A DNA stretch of 64,000 nucleotides from Andeanibacterium fulvum (GCF_037154085.1 NZ_JBANRM010000003.1:124001-188000); one strand, 5' to 3'; counted from the first letter of the stretch, positions 8,477 through 17,489 are shown. Made by a program: numbers and translations. The notes: generated by a model from the letters alone, not told the origin.

Positions 8477-10762
8477 TCAGAACTTGTTATCGCGCGGGAA
8501 GCCTGTCGGCGGCAAACGCCCGGCAGCGCCGCGCGCCACTTTCCACATGCGGATGTCCTTCTCGGTACGAGTGCGCCCCGTATCGCCGCCCATGGTCCAG
8601 CTGAGGCCGTCCTCAAGCTTGAAGGTTACCGCATCGGACATGCCGCCATCGCGATAACGCTGCAGCTGCACACCCTGCCCGCGGCCCATTATGGGCACTT
8701 CCTGCAAGTGGAAGACGATAAGCTTGCGGTTCTCGCCCACCACGGCGACGTGATCGTCTTCCTCCGCGATGGGGCGCACGACGCTGAGCTTCACCTTATC
8801 CTTGACGTTTACCACCTGGCGGCCCTTGCGGGTCTCGGCCAGCAACTCGTCCATTTCTGCGGCGAAGCCCTTGCCGTTAGTGGCCGCGAGCAGCAGCTTG
8901 CCCTTGGGCTTGTAGGCCAGCGCCGAGACGATCGTGGCATCGGCTTCGATATCCACCATGGTGCGGATCGGCTCGCCGAAGCCGCGCGCGCCCGGCAGCT
9001 TGTCGGCACCCAGCGTGTAGAAGCGCCCATTGTCGGCGGCGATCAGCAGCTTGTCGGTCGTCTGGCAATGGAGCGCAAAGGCGGGCCCGTCACCTTCCTT
9101 GAACTTCCATTCCTGATCCAGCGGCACATGGCCCCTGGCCGCACGGATCCATCCCTTGGCCGAAAGGATCACCGTCACCGGCTCCTTCTCGATCATCGCG
9201 TCCATGCTGAATTCCACGGTCGGCGCGGCCTCGGCAATCGTGGTGCGGCGGCGGCCGAGCGCCGTGTCCTCGGCATAATCCTTGCGCAGGTTCCGGAGGT
9301 CGCGCTTTAGGCGCGTGCGCTGGCGGGCAGGCGAGGCGAGCAGTTCCTCCAGATCGGCACGCTCGGCCAGCAGGTCGTCGCGTTCCTGCCGCAGTTCCAT
9401 TTCCTCCAGCTTGCGCAAGCTGCGCAGCCGCATGTTGAGGATCGCCTCGGCCTGCCGGTCGGTCAGGTTGAATTCGGCCATCATCACGGCCTTGGGCTCG
9501 TCCTCCGTCCGGATGATCTCGATGATCCGGTCCAGATTGAGGAAGGCGATGATATAGCCTTCGACCAGTTCCAGCCGCGCGGCGATCCGGTCCAGCCGGT
9601 GCTGCGCCCGGCGCTGGAGGATGTCGATCTGGCTGGCGATCCAGTTGCCCAGCAGTTCCTTAAGCCCCATCACCATCGGCGTGCGGGTGGCGTCCAGCAC
9701 GTTGAGGTTGAGGCTGAAGCGGCTTTCCAGATCGGTCAGCTTGTAGAGCGATTCCTTGAGCAGCTCCGGATCGACATTGCGGCTCTTGGGCACCAGCACG
9801 ATGCGGATCTGCTCGTCGCTCTCATCGCGGACGTCTTCCAGGATCGGCAGCTTGCGGTCGGCAATCAGCTGGGCGATCTGCTCGATCAGCTTGCCCTTTT
9901 GCACCATGTAGGGGATTTCGGAGATGACGAGCTGGTACTGCCCGCCGCCCAGCCGCTCGATCCCCGCATCGCGATCCGCCTCTTCCTTCGCCTCGGCCGC
10001 ATGGAAGCGCCCGCGCACGCGGAAGGCGCCGCGCCCGGTCTCATAGGCATGGGAAATCGCCGCGGGGCTGTCCACGATCACGCCGCCGGTCGCGAAGTCA
10101 GGCCCGTGAAACAGCTCCATCAGCCGGGCATGTTCGACATGCGGATTGTCGACCAGTTCCAGCGTCGCGTCGATGATCTCGGCTACGTTGTGGCTGGGGA
10201 TGGACGTTGCCATGCCCACGGCAATGCCGGTGGCGCCGTTCGCCAGCAGATTGGGGAAGAGACCCGGAAAGATTTCAGGCTCTTCCTCCTCATTATTGTA
10301 AGTCGGTATGAAGTTGACGGTGCCTTCGTCCAGCCCGTCCATCAACTGCATCGCCGTCTTGGTCAGGCGGGCTTCGGTGTAGCGATAGGCGGCGGCATTA
10401 TCGCCGTCGATATTGCCGAAATTGCCCTGCCCCTCGACCAGCGGGTACCGCAGCGAGAAGTCCTGCGCGAGGCGAACCATCGCGTCATAGACGGCAACGT
10501 CGCCATGCGGGTGATATTTGCCGATCACGTCGCCAACCACGCGACTGGACTTCTTGAAGGCATTGGCCGGATCGAGCTTCAGCGCCCGCATCGCCCACAA
10601 CAGGCGGCGGTGGACCGGCTTTAGCCCGTCGCGCAGATCGGGGAGCGAGCGGGCGGTAATGGTGGAGAGCGCATAAACGAGATAGCGCTCCGACAGGGCG
10701 GAATCGAACGGTGCATCGACGATCGCATCGAATGCGTCGTCGTCTTCGGTCGTGATGGCCAT
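8477..10762 (-). CDS. parC: DNA topoisomerase IV subunit A
   Basis: Breakage-reunion subunit of topoisomerase IV, which decatenates daughter chromosomes. At 761 residues it matches ParC rather than the longer GyrA. Catalytic Tyr128 lies in the YRYTEARLT motif, and HPHGD occupies 84-88. At the positions matching E. coli ParC S80 and E84 it has V89 and D93, so the quinolone-contacting serine is absent; this may be normal for the group. The C-terminal part carries the shortened beta-propeller-like domain of ParC. The partner parE is outside the window. Confidence 0.95.
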   Translation of the reverse strand: MAITTEDDDAFDAIVDAPFDSALSERYLVYALSTITARSLPDLRDGLKPVHRRLLWAMRALKLDPANAFKKSSRVVGDVIGKYHPHGDVAVYDAMVRLAQDFSLRYPLVEGQGNFGNIDGDNAAAYRYTEARLTKTAMQLMDGLDEGTVNFIPTYNNEEEEPEIFPGLFPNLLANGATGIAVGMATSIPSHNVAEIIDATLELVDNPHVEHARLMELFHGPDFATGGVIVDSPAAISHAYETGRGAFRVRGRFHAAEAKEEADRDAGIERLGGGQYQLVISEIPYMVQKGKLIEQIAQLIADRKLPILEDVRDESDEQIRIVLVPKSRNVDPELLKESLYKLTDLESRFSLNLNVLDATRTPMVMGLKELLGNWIASQIDILQRRAQHRLDRIAARLELVEGYIIAFLNLDRIIEIIRTEDEPKAVMMAEFNLTDRQAEAILNMRLRSLRKLEEMELRQERDDLLAERADLEELLASPARQRTRLKRDLRNLRKDYAEDTALGRRRTTIAEAAPTVEFSMDAMIEKEPVTVILSAKGWIRAARGHVPLDQEWKFKEGDGPAFALHCQTTDKLLIAADNGRFYTLGADKLPGARGFGEPIRTMVDIEADATIVSALAYKPKGKLLLAATNGKGFAAEMDELLAETRKGRQVVNVKDKVKLSVVRPIAEEDDHVAVVGENRKLIVFHLQEVPIMGRGQGVQLQRYRDGGMSDAVTFKLEDGLSWTMGGDTGRTRTEKDIRMWKVARGAAGRLPPTGFPRDNKF

Positions 10763-10837
10763 GGGACAGCCCTAACACCCCGAAGGCGGGCGCTCTAGCG
10801 AGCTTGTGCGGGAATCCACATTATCGACGGCAAATGT

Positions 10838-10928
10838 CGTCATTGCGAGCGGCAAGGCCGCGAAGCAATCCAAGGCCCGGCGCGCGACGTTCTGGATTGC
10901 CGCGTCGGCTTCGCCTCCTCGCAATGAC
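10838..10928. repeat. Palindromic repeat, family R2 (CGTCATTGCGAG type)
   Basis: An imperfect ~90-base palindrome opening with CGTCATTGCGAGC and closing with CTCGCAATGAC, with inner arms carrying CAATCC / GGATTG. It fills most of the gap between parC and the ferredoxin gene. Further copies are at 12.4, 30.6, 44.5 and, degraded, 61.3 kb. Confidence 0.85.
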
Positions 10929-10937
10929 CAATTCCCC

Positions 10938-11270
10938 TCAATACCCCTGCGCGTCCTTGCTTTCGCGGGGAATGCGCACGGTCAGCCCTTCGAGTTCCGG
11001 CTCCAGCACGATCTGGCAGGACAGGCGGCTGGTGCGTTCCACTGCCGCCGCAAGGTCGAGCATGTCTTCCTCGTCATCGCTGGCGGGCTTGAGGCGGGTG
11101 AACCATTCGGGATCGACGATCACGTGGCAGGTGGAACAGGCCATTTGCCCCTCGCACGTCCCCTCCAGCGGCATGCCAACGGCCTGCCCGGCCTCCAGCA
11201 GAGAAGTGCCCTCGGCGCCTTCGGTATCGACCCTGGTGCCATCGGTGGTGACGAACGTGACCTTGACCAT
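10938..11270 (-). CDS. Adrenodoxin-type 2Fe-2S ferredoxin
   Basis: A 110-residue electron carrier. Cluster ligands follow the adrenodoxin pattern C39-x5-C45-x2-C48-x36-C85. The start at 11270 gives the standard N terminus MVKVTFVTTDG; the longer frame runs back through the desulfurase gene. It lies two bases downstream of a cysteine desulfurase, so the two are co-transcribed and this ferredoxin could supply electrons for Fe-S assembly or for P450-type or hydroxylating enzymes elsewhere. Function by context is inference; the fold is clear. Confidence 0.92.
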   Translation of the reverse strand: MVKVTFVTTDGTRVDTEGAEGTSLLEAGQAVGMPLEGTCEGQMACSTCHVIVDPEWFTRLKPASDDEEDMLDLAAAVERTSRLSCQIVLEPELEGLTVRIPRESKDAQGY

Positions 11271-11272
11271 TT

Positions 11273-12358
11273 CTATTCCTGCGCTGCGGCCGCCCGGTTG
11301 ATCTTTGCGGCGGCTTCTTCGAGTTCTTCCATCGTCGTATAGCGCCCGAAGCCGATCCGGATCGAGCTTTTTGCCTGGGCATCCGCAAGGCCGAGCGCGC
11401 GCAGCACATGGCTGGGGCGGCCAGAACCGGAGGCACAGGCGGAGCCTGCCGAGAAACACACATCGCGCAAGTCCGACATCAGGCGGGCTACGTCCAGCCC
11501 GTCGCGGCGGAGATTGAGATTGCTCTTCCAGCGGGCATCCGCGCTCCCGTTCAGGGTCCAGCCTGCAAACAGTTCGCGCGCCCGGCTCCACAACAGTTCG
11601 ACATGGGCGCCGTCCGCCCCCATCCGCGCCTTCGCCAGCTTCGCCGCCGCACCGAAACCGGCACAGAGCGCAGGACTGAGCGTGCCGGACCGCAAGCCCT
11701 GCTCCTGCCCGCCGCCGTGCATTTGCGGAACAAGTTCCACCCCGTCGCGCACCCAAAGCGCACCGACACCCTTGGGGCCGTAAAGCTTGTGGGAGGAAAT
11801 CGCGATCAGATCGGCATTGGCAGGCGCGGCGAGCTTGCCAGCACCCTGCACCGCATCGCACAGCACCAGTGCGCCCGCCGCATGGGCAGCCTGCGCCAGA
11901 GCATTGACCGGCTGGATCGTGCCGATCTCATTATTGACCTGCATGAGCGCGAGGAGGCCCAGCCCCTGCGGCAAGGGGATATCGGTGCTTACCAACCCCT
12001 CGCGATCCACTGGGAGGATATGCACCGGATGGGTGCTCCGCATTGCCTCGGCGCAATCGAGCACCGCCGCATGTTCGATGGCGCTGACCGCAATCGCGCC
12101 GCCTCGCGAAGTGCCCTTGATTGCCAGATTGATCGCCTCGGTCGCGCCGGAAGTGAAGATCACGCGCCCGCCCGGCGGCAGCAGCGCCGCCACCTGGCCG
12201 CGCGCGACTTCCACTGCGGCAGCGGCCTGCCGGCCCATGCGGTGGGGGGAGTGCGGATTGCCGAAGCCCGTCGTGCCCGGCCCGCCCAGCCACGGGAGCA
12301 TCTCGTCCCGCGCCTCTGGCGCGAGCGGCGTGGTCGCCTGATAGTCGAGATAGATCAT
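11273..12358 (-). CDS. Cysteine desulfurase (first of two)
   Basis: PLP enzyme that takes sulfur from cysteine and passes it on as persulfide. PLP lysine K191 is in SSHKLYGPKG, and the mobile catalytic cysteine is C308 in AGSACAS. The N terminus MIYLDYQATTP is canonical for the NifS/IscS class. At 361 residues it is slightly shorter than IscS. It precedes the ferredoxin by two bases and follows a second, diverged desulfurase separated by an R2 palindrome. No Suf or Isc scaffold gene is present in the window. Confidence 0.93.
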   Translation of the reverse strand: MIYLDYQATTPLAPEARDEMLPWLGGPGTTGFGNPHSPHRMGRQAAAAVEVARGQVAALLPPGGRVIFTSGATEAINLAIKGTSRGGAIAVSAIEHAAVLDCAEAMRSTHPVHILPVDREGLVSTDIPLPQGLGLLALMQVNNEIGTIQPVNALAQAAHAAGALVLCDAVQGAGKLAAPANADLIAISSHKLYGPKGVGALWVRDGVELVPQMHGGGQEQGLRSGTLSPALCAGFGAAAKLAKARMGADGAHVELLWSRARELFAGWTLNGSADARWKSNLNLRRDGLDVARLMSDLRDVCFSAGSACASGSGRPSHVLRALGLADAQAKSSIRIGFGRYTTMEELEEAAAKINRAAAAQE

Positions 12359-12373
12359 GCAGGGTCCTTACCT

Positions 12374-12463
12374 CGTCATTGCGAGGAGGCGAAGCCGACG
12401 CGGCAATCCAGGCCCGGATATAACTGCCCTGGATTGCTTCGCCCTCCGGGCTCGCAATGACGA
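12374..12463. repeat. Palindromic repeat, family R2
   Basis: CGTCATTGCGAGGAGGCGAAG at the left and CGCAATGACG at the right bracket a ~90-base imperfect palindrome between the two cysteine desulfurase genes. It is a good copy of the family also seen at 10.8 and 44.5 kb and could fold as a processing or termination hairpin in the shared transcript. Confidence 0.85.
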
Positions 12464-12471
12464 AGGAAATA

Positions 12472-13509
12472 TCATCCAGCCGACCGCCCGGCGACAGCAC
12501 GCCACTGGTCGATAAAGGCCAGAATATCCGCCTCGCTCGTCTCGCGCCCGATGCTCACGCGGATCACTTCGCCCGGATCGGCATAGCCCATGGCGGAAAG
12601 CACGTGACTGACCTTGAGGCTGCCGGAGGAACAAGCACTGCCTGCCGAAACCGCGAAGCCTGCCGCATCGAAGCGGATCAGCTGGGCGTTGGCCGAGGTC
12701 CCGGGCATGCGATAGGCGGCGATGGAAGGCACACGGGCAGTCTCGGCGCAGAGCAGTTCTCCGCCCGCCGCCGCAATCGCATCGTCCAGCAAGGCGCGCA
12801 GGCGCACCGCTTCATCCAGCCAGCCGCGATCCGCTTCCAGCGCCGCGACCATCGCCATGGCGCCGGGCAGATTCTCCGTCCCTCCGCGATAGCCCCGCTC
12901 CTGCCCGCCGGTTGGCTTGAGCAATGCCCAGTCGCGCACCAGCAGGGCGCCGATGCCGATAGGCCCGCCGAATTTGTGTGCCGAAAGCGCGATCAGATCC
13001 GCATCGGGCAAAGCCAGCTTGCCTACCCCTTGCGCGCAATCGGCCAGGAGCACCCCGCCCGCACTGCGCACCGCGTCCACCACGGCGTTGAGCGGCTGGA
13101 GCACGCCCGTCTCGCTATTGGCCTGCTGCACGGCGACCAGGCCGGGCAGAGCGCAATCGGCCGGGTTCACTAGGCCGAGCGCGTCCACCGGCAAGCGAAC
13201 CGCATCGCCCGCATGGCGCAGCACGGATTCATGCTCCACTACGCTCACTGCCAGCAGCGGCGCCTGCGCCTGCTTGAGCGCAATGGCCAGTGCCTCGCTC
13301 GCGCCGGAAGTGAAGATCACTTCCCCATCCCAGCCCAGAGCCGCCTTCATTCGGGCGCGCGCATCCTCCAGCGCAGCGCGGGCCTTGCGTCCTTCCGCAT
13401 GGGGGCTGGAGGGGTTGGCCCAGATGCCAAACCCCTCGCGCATGGCCTCCCCCGCCTCGGGCAAAAGGGGAGTGGTCGCAGCAAAATCGAGATAGATTCT
13501 TTGGGGCAT
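12472..13509 (-). CDS. Cysteine desulfurase (second of two)
   Basis: A second class V aminotransferase-fold desulfurase, 345 residues from the ATG at 13509 (MPQRIYLDFAATTP). PLP lysine K179 (SAHKFGGPIG) and catalytic C293 (AGSACSSG) are both present, so it should be active. It differs widely from the neighbour, so it is an old duplication rather than a recent one. An ATG at 13557 would add 16 residues without conserved sequence; neither start has a strong ribosome-binding site. In sphingomonads such pairs often sit near Suf genes, but none is within view here. Confidence 0.9.
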   Translation of the reverse strand: MPQRIYLDFAATTPLLPEAGEAMREGFGIWANPSSPHAEGRKARAALEDARARMKAALGWDGEVIFTSGASEALAIALKQAQAPLLAVSVVEHESVLRHAGDAVRLPVDALGLVNPADCALPGLVAVQQANSETGVLQPLNAVVDAVRSAGGVLLADCAQGVGKLALPDADLIALSAHKFGGPIGIGALLVRDWALLKPTGGQERGYRGGTENLPGAMAMVAALEADRGWLDEAVRLRALLDDAIAAAGGELLCAETARVPSIAAYRMPGTSANAQLIRFDAAGFAVSAGSACSSGSLKVSHVLSAMGYADPGEVIRVSIGRETSEADILAFIDQWRAVAGRSAG

Positions 13510-13626
13510 CAAGGGCTTTTGCAGGCTTTCGGCGCTGGGCAATTGCGAAAATCGCACTCGACACTATATAGCCAGCAACTCACCGCGCGCCAGCCGCGCA
13601 CTCACCCGTTATTTCGAGAGCCGACC

Positions 13627-14283
13627 ATGCCTGCTGTCATTTTTCCCGGCCCCGAAGGCCGTCTTGAAGGTCGTTTCCAGCCCGCCCCGCGCCCGCGCGC
13701 GCCGGTGGCGATGATCCTGCACCCGCATGCCCAGGCAGGCGGGACGATGAACGACCGCATCACGCAGCGTCTCTACAAGACCTTCGTCGATCGCGGCTTT
13801 GCCACCCTGCGCTTCAATTTCCGCGGCGTGGGCCGCAGCCAGGGCAGCTTCGACAATGGCGTGGGCGAACTCAGCGACGCGGCCGCCGCGCTCGACTGGG
13901 TGCAGTCCATCCATCCCGAAGCGCAGACCACCTGGATCGGCGGCGTCAGCTTCGGCGCGCTTATCGGCATGCAGTTGCTGATGCGCCGCCCGGAGATTCG
14001 CGGCTTCATCTCGGTCGCTCCGCCGGCCAATATGTATGACTTCTCGTTCCTGGCCCCCTGCCCGGCCAGCGGTCTGATCGTTCAGGGCGCGGCCGACACG
14101 GTGGTGCAGCCGCAGGCGGTGCAGAAGCTGGTCGACAAGCTGCGCACGCAGAAGCACATCACCATCCATCACGAGGAAATCCCCCGCGCAAACCACTTCT
14201 TCGAACATGAGATCGAAGATCTGATGGGCTCGGTGGACAAATATCTCGACTTCCGCCTCTCGCCGGATTGTCCGATCCGCTAA
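13627..14283 (+). CDS. Alpha/beta hydrolase (COG2945-like)
   Basis: A 218-residue serine hydrolase with the family start LHPHAQAGGTMND and nucleophile S108 in GGVSFGAL, followed by the acid/His part near PRANHFF. Substrate unknown; relatives are usually described only as alpha/beta-fold hydrolases. The start at 13627 has GAGAG upstream and removes an antisense extension. It diverges from the cysteine desulfurase gene, and a GC-rich hairpin follows at 14308. Confidence 0.85.
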   Translation: MPAVIFPGPEGRLEGRFQPAPRPRAPVAMILHPHAQAGGTMNDRITQRLYKTFVDRGFATLRFNFRGVGRSQGSFDNGVGELSDAAAALDWVQSIHPEAQTTWIGGVSFGALIGMQLLMRRPEIRGFISVAPPANMYDFSFLAPCPASGLIVQGAADTVVQPQAVQKLVDKLRTQKHITIHHEEIPRANHFFEHEIEDLMGSVDKYLDFRLSPDCPIR

Positions 14284-14307
14284 GGCGCGCAAAACCAGCA
14301 AAATTGG

Positions 14308-14337
14308 GGGGCGGGTGCGCTTGGGCGTGCCCGCCCC
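14308..14337 (+). terminator. Terminator-like GC-rich hairpin
   Basis: GGGGCGGG pairs with CCCGCCCC, extended by further pairs around a six-base loop, and is followed only by TTCG rather than a T run. It would end the hydrolase transcript. Confidence 0.55.
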
Positions 14338-14391
14338 TTCGTATTTCCGCTTAGCCGCCGATAGCCCCTTGCCGACTCTATCCCGCAATTG

Positions 14392-14407
14392 TAATGTTAT
14401 AACATTA
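14392..14407. promoter_or_regulatory. Zur-like palindromic operator
   Basis: TAATGTTATAACATTA is a perfect 16-base palindrome in an otherwise GC-rich region, ending 67 bases before the tonB start. It matches what I recall of the AT-rich Zur operator core (ATGTTATAACAT) of proteobacteria. A Fur-family regulator of zinc genes is therefore the best guess; the palindrome is observed, the regulator is inferred. Confidence 0.6.
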
Positions 14408-14474
14408 TAGGCGGTCGCCCGCTTTCCTGAGCACCCAGAACATAATGGGCGGCCGAAACAAAGGAGAGCATGCA

Positions 14475-15143
14475 ATGGCCTATGTCGACCGTCAGAGTGG
14501 CGCCAGCAAAGCCACTTCGATCGCCACGGTAGCGATCGTCCACGCGGCTCTCGGAGCCGTATTGATCTATGGGCTGGCGACGGAATTCGTGAAAGCACCG
14601 ACAGATACACATCTGAAGGTAAACAAGTTCCCGCTTCCCAAGACCCCACCGCCCACAGAAACGCCCAGTGCGACGCCTTCCAGCACGATCACCACGGTTA
14701 ACCCGCCGCTCGACACCAAACAGAACGACGAGGTGAAGGTCGAACCGCGCCCCTTCCCGACATCGTCCGAAGTGTTCGCCGATCCCACGCCCCACCCCAC
14801 CATCGCGCCGACCGTTCCGGTAACCCCGACACCGCCGCCGCTCTTTACGCCGAAGAACCCCAGCCCCGCCAATGACCGTTCCGGCTGGGTGACGACGGCG
14901 GACTACCCGACGCGCGACCTGCGGCTGGGCCATACCGGCACCGCGAAATATCGCGTGGTCATCAGCAGTTCGGGCAAGGTGCAGAGCTGCGAGATCACCG
15001 GCACCAGCGGCTTTGCCGGGCTGGACGAGGCGACCTGCAAATATGTCTCACGCCGCGCCCGGTTCGATCCGGCCAGCAATTCCAATGGCGAGAAAGTGGT
15101 GGGAACCTGGTCCGGCTCGGTGAGCTGGCGGATTCCGGACTGA
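14475..15143 (+). CDS. TonB family energy transducer
   Basis: Couples the inner-membrane proton gradient to outer-membrane transporters. The 222-residue protein has a short cytoplasmic start, one membrane helix (about 14-32), a long Pro/Thr-rich periplasmic linker (about 40-140), and a TonB C-terminal domain with the YRVVISSSGKV...C...T...LD..TC...RRARF.PA pattern. The ATG at 14475 has AAGGAG eight bases upstream; an earlier ATG at 14445 lacks one. exbB and exbD are absent here, so it must share them from elsewhere. The Zur-like box suggests a zinc uptake role. Confidence 0.9.
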   Translation: MAYVDRQSGASKATSIATVAIVHAALGAVLIYGLATEFVKAPTDTHLKVNKFPLPKTPPPTETPSATPSSTITTVNPPLDTKQNDEVKVEPRPFPTSSEVFADPTPHPTIAPTVPVTPTPPPLFTPKNPSPANDRSGWVTTADYPTRDLRLGHTGTAKYRVVISSSGKVQSCEITGTSGFAGLDEATCKYVSRRARFDPASNSNGEKVVGTWSGSVSWRIPD

Positions 15144-15150
15144 AGGCAGA

Positions 15151-15357
15151 TTATTGAGCGAGCGTGTCGGCCTTCTGGGCCGGCGCCTCGCCGCTTTCGT
15201 CGGGGATCGTCCAGATCAGCACATTGCCGATCATCACGATGGCCAGCACCACCATCAGCGAAACCTGCTTGAGCGGCCCGCCTTTGCGCCACAGCACAAA
15301 AGCGCCGACCAGCATGGCGAGCGAGGCGAGCATGAGAATGGAAAGCACCGTGTCCAT
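15151..15357 (-). CDS. Small membrane protein, two helices
   Basis: A 68-residue protein with two hydrophobic helices (about 4-23 and 31-50) separated by a charged turn RKGGPLK and followed by an acidic tail. I do not recognise a family with a known role. It converges with tonB (stops 8 bases apart) and diverges from the DUF885 gene. The helix pattern and codon use support a real gene. Confidence 0.6.
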   Translation of the reverse strand: MDTVLSILMLASLAMLVGAFVLWRKGGPLKQVSLMVVLAIVMIGNVLIWTIPDESGEAPAQKADTLAQ

Positions 15358-15436
15358 CCCCCTCCCCTAGCGAGCAAGTCCGGCGCTGAAAAGCACGCCA
15401 TTTGACAGGGCTGGCGGTTCATTCCACACACCGCCC

Positions 15437-17287
15437 ATGCAAAACCCGGTTCAGATGAAACTAACCCGCCGCCAGACCCTCGCCGGGCTTGGCGCGGGCA
15501 TCTCCTCCCTCGCCCTTGCGGGCTGCATGGGCAAAGCAGGCCTCGCCGGCGCGCCCGCGCCGCAGGAATCCGCCACTGCGCTGCTTGACCGGATCGCGTG
15601 GGACCTGATCGAACTGGAACCCGGCACGGCCACCGGCCTTGGGATCGATACGGGCGAAAAGGCCTATCTGCGTTCGCGCATGGCCGACACGACGCCGGAA
15701 GGCATGGTCCATTATGCAGGCAATCTGCGCGACGGGCTCGCCAAGGTCCGCGCCTTCGACAAGGCGGGGCTGGACCCGGCGACGCTCACCAGCCTCGAAG
15801 TGGTCGAAAGCGCCTATGGCACGGCGCTGGAAGGCTTCGCCCTGCCCTATGGCGACGTAGCGACGGGCGGCTGGCGCAATGCGCCTTACGTGGTGATCCA
15901 GAATGTCGGCGCCTATCTCGACGTGCCGCGCTTCCTCGATTCCGACCATCCCGTGCGGGACAAGGCGGATGCCGAAGCCTATATCGCGCGGCTGGAAGCC
16001 TATCCGGCCATGCTGGACGGCGAGACGGCGCGGATGCAGGCAGCCACTCGCCTTGGGGTGATCCCGCCCGCCTTCCTGCTCGACAAGGCCATCGCACAGA
16101 TGGAAAGCTCGCTCGCGGACGCCCGGCTGGGCAGCGGGCTGGTCTCTTCGCTCACCGCGCGCACGAAGGATATTCCCGGCGATTGGGAAAATGCCGCCAG
16201 CCGGATCGTGACCGGCAAGGTCGGCCCGGCACTGGAACGCCAGCTCGCCGAGTTGCGCCTCCAGCGGTATCAGGCCACTCAGGATGCCGGCATGTGGGCG
16301 CGGCCCAATGGCGAGGAATGGTATCGCTGGGCCCTGAAGGCCAGCACCACCACCACGCTGGGGCCGGACGAAATCCACGAGATGGGCCTGACCCAGCTGA
16401 GCGAAATCCACGGCCGGATGGACGCGATCCTCAAGGACATCGGCTATAAAGACGGGCCGGTGGGCCAGCGCATGCGCCAGCTGGCGGAAGACAAGCGCTT
16501 CCAGTTTCCCGAAGGCGATCCCGGCCGGGCCGAGATCATGGCCTTCATCCAGCAGCGCATCGACTGGATCAGGGCGCAGATGCCGCGTGCCTTCCGCACG
16601 CAGGTCCGTGCCAATCTGGAAGTGCGCCGCCTGCCCCTGTCGGAAGAACCGGGCGCGCCCACGGCCTATGGCGGTGCGGGCTCCATCGACGGGGCGATCC
16701 CGGGCAAGATGTGGATCAACCTGCTGACCACCGATCTGCACCGGCAATATACCCTGCCCACGCTGGTCCATCACGAAACCATCCCCGGCCATGTCTGGCA
16801 GGGCGAATATGCCAACCAGATGCCGCTGATCCGTTCCCGTCTGGCGTTCAATGCCTATTCGGAAGGCTGGGCGCTCTATGCCGAGCAACTGGCGGACGAG
16901 CTGGGTGCCTATGCCGATCATCCCGCATGGCGGCTGGGCTATCTGCAGGATCAGGCCTTCCGCGCCTGCCGCCTGGTGGTCGATACGGGCCTGCACCACA
17001 AGCGCTGGACGCGCGAGGAGGGCGTCGCCTTCTTCGTGGAGCGCAATGGCGACAATCCCAAGGAAGTGGCGAGCGAGGTCGATCGCTATTGCAGCTGGCC
17101 GGGCCAGGCATGCGGCTACAAGGTCGGCCACACCGAGATCGTGCGCCAGCGCGGCCTGGCGCAAGCAGCGCTGGGCAGCCGCTTCGACCTGCGGGACTTC
17201 GACGATGCCGTGGTCAAGGGCGGCAATGTCCCGCTCGATGTGCTGGCGAAGAACGTCGCCCGCTATGTCGCTGGGGCGAAGGGGTAA
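15437..17287 (+). CDS. DUF885 family lipoprotein, putative metallopeptidase
   Basis: A 616-residue secreted protein. The N terminus has a twin-arginine-like signal (LTRRQTLAGLG) ending in a lipobox LAGC, so it is probably a Tat-exported lipoprotein. The DUF885 zinc-peptidase-like motif H446-E-T-x-x-G-H-x (with H445 before it) sits in the C-terminal third, followed by EGWALYAEQL, the second conserved block. An internal ATG six codons in gives a more usual start just before LTRRQ. The family is abundant in sphingomonads; substrates are unknown. An R3 palindrome follows. Confidence 0.85.
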   Translation: MQNPVQMKLTRRQTLAGLGAGISSLALAGCMGKAGLAGAPAPQESATALLDRIAWDLIELEPGTATGLGIDTGEKAYLRSRMADTTPEGMVHYAGNLRDGLAKVRAFDKAGLDPATLTSLEVVESAYGTALEGFALPYGDVATGGWRNAPYVVIQNVGAYLDVPRFLDSDHPVRDKADAEAYIARLEAYPAMLDGETARMQAATRLGVIPPAFLLDKAIAQMESSLADARLGSGLVSSLTARTKDIPGDWENAASRIVTGKVGPALERQLAELRLQRYQATQDAGMWARPNGEEWYRWALKASTTTTLGPDEIHEMGLTQLSEIHGRMDAILKDIGYKDGPVGQRMRQLAEDKRFQFPEGDPGRAEIMAFIQQRIDWIRAQMPRAFRTQVRANLEVRRLPLSEEPGAPTAYGGAGSIDGAIPGKMWINLLTTDLHRQYTLPTLVHHETIPGHVWQGEYANQMPLIRSRLAFNAYSEGWALYAEQLADELGAYADHPAWRLGYLQDQAFRACRLVVDTGLHHKRWTREEGVAFFVERNGDNPKEVASEVDRYCSWPGQACGYKVGHTEIVRQRGLAQAALGSRFDLRDFDDAVVKGGNVPLDVLAKNVARYVAGAKG

Positions 17288-17349
17288 GTCTCGATCGGTT
17301 CGCGCAGAGAGCGCAAAGGCCGCTGAGGGGGCGTGCCCAACCCAACCTT

Positions 17350-17428
17350 CGTCATCCCGGACTTGTTCCGGGATCCCGCTTCTCCTTCACGCCAGACAGC
17401 TGGACCCCGGAATAAATCCGGGGTGACA
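17350..17428. repeat. Palindromic repeat, family R3
   Basis: CGTCATCCCGGACTTGTTCC at the left and GGAATAAATCCGGGGTGACA at the right form a ~79-base imperfect palindrome after the DUF885 gene. Only one copy of this family is in the window. The element is a common REP-like sequence type in alphaproteobacteria. Confidence 0.8.
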
Positions 17429-17460
17429 GTTGGGTGAAGTGGCGCATTTGGCGTTTTCAC

Positions 17461-17489
17461 TTGACTTCACGAACCGTTTCGGTTATATG
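17461..17489 (+). promoter_or_regulatory. Strong sigma-70-like promoter
   Basis: TTGACT at 17461-17466 and TATATG at 17484-17489 are separated by exactly 17 bases. This is the best consensus promoter I found in the window. Transcription would begin near 17496, immediately at a hairpin, and no recognised gene begins for another 700 bases. Confidence 0.65.
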
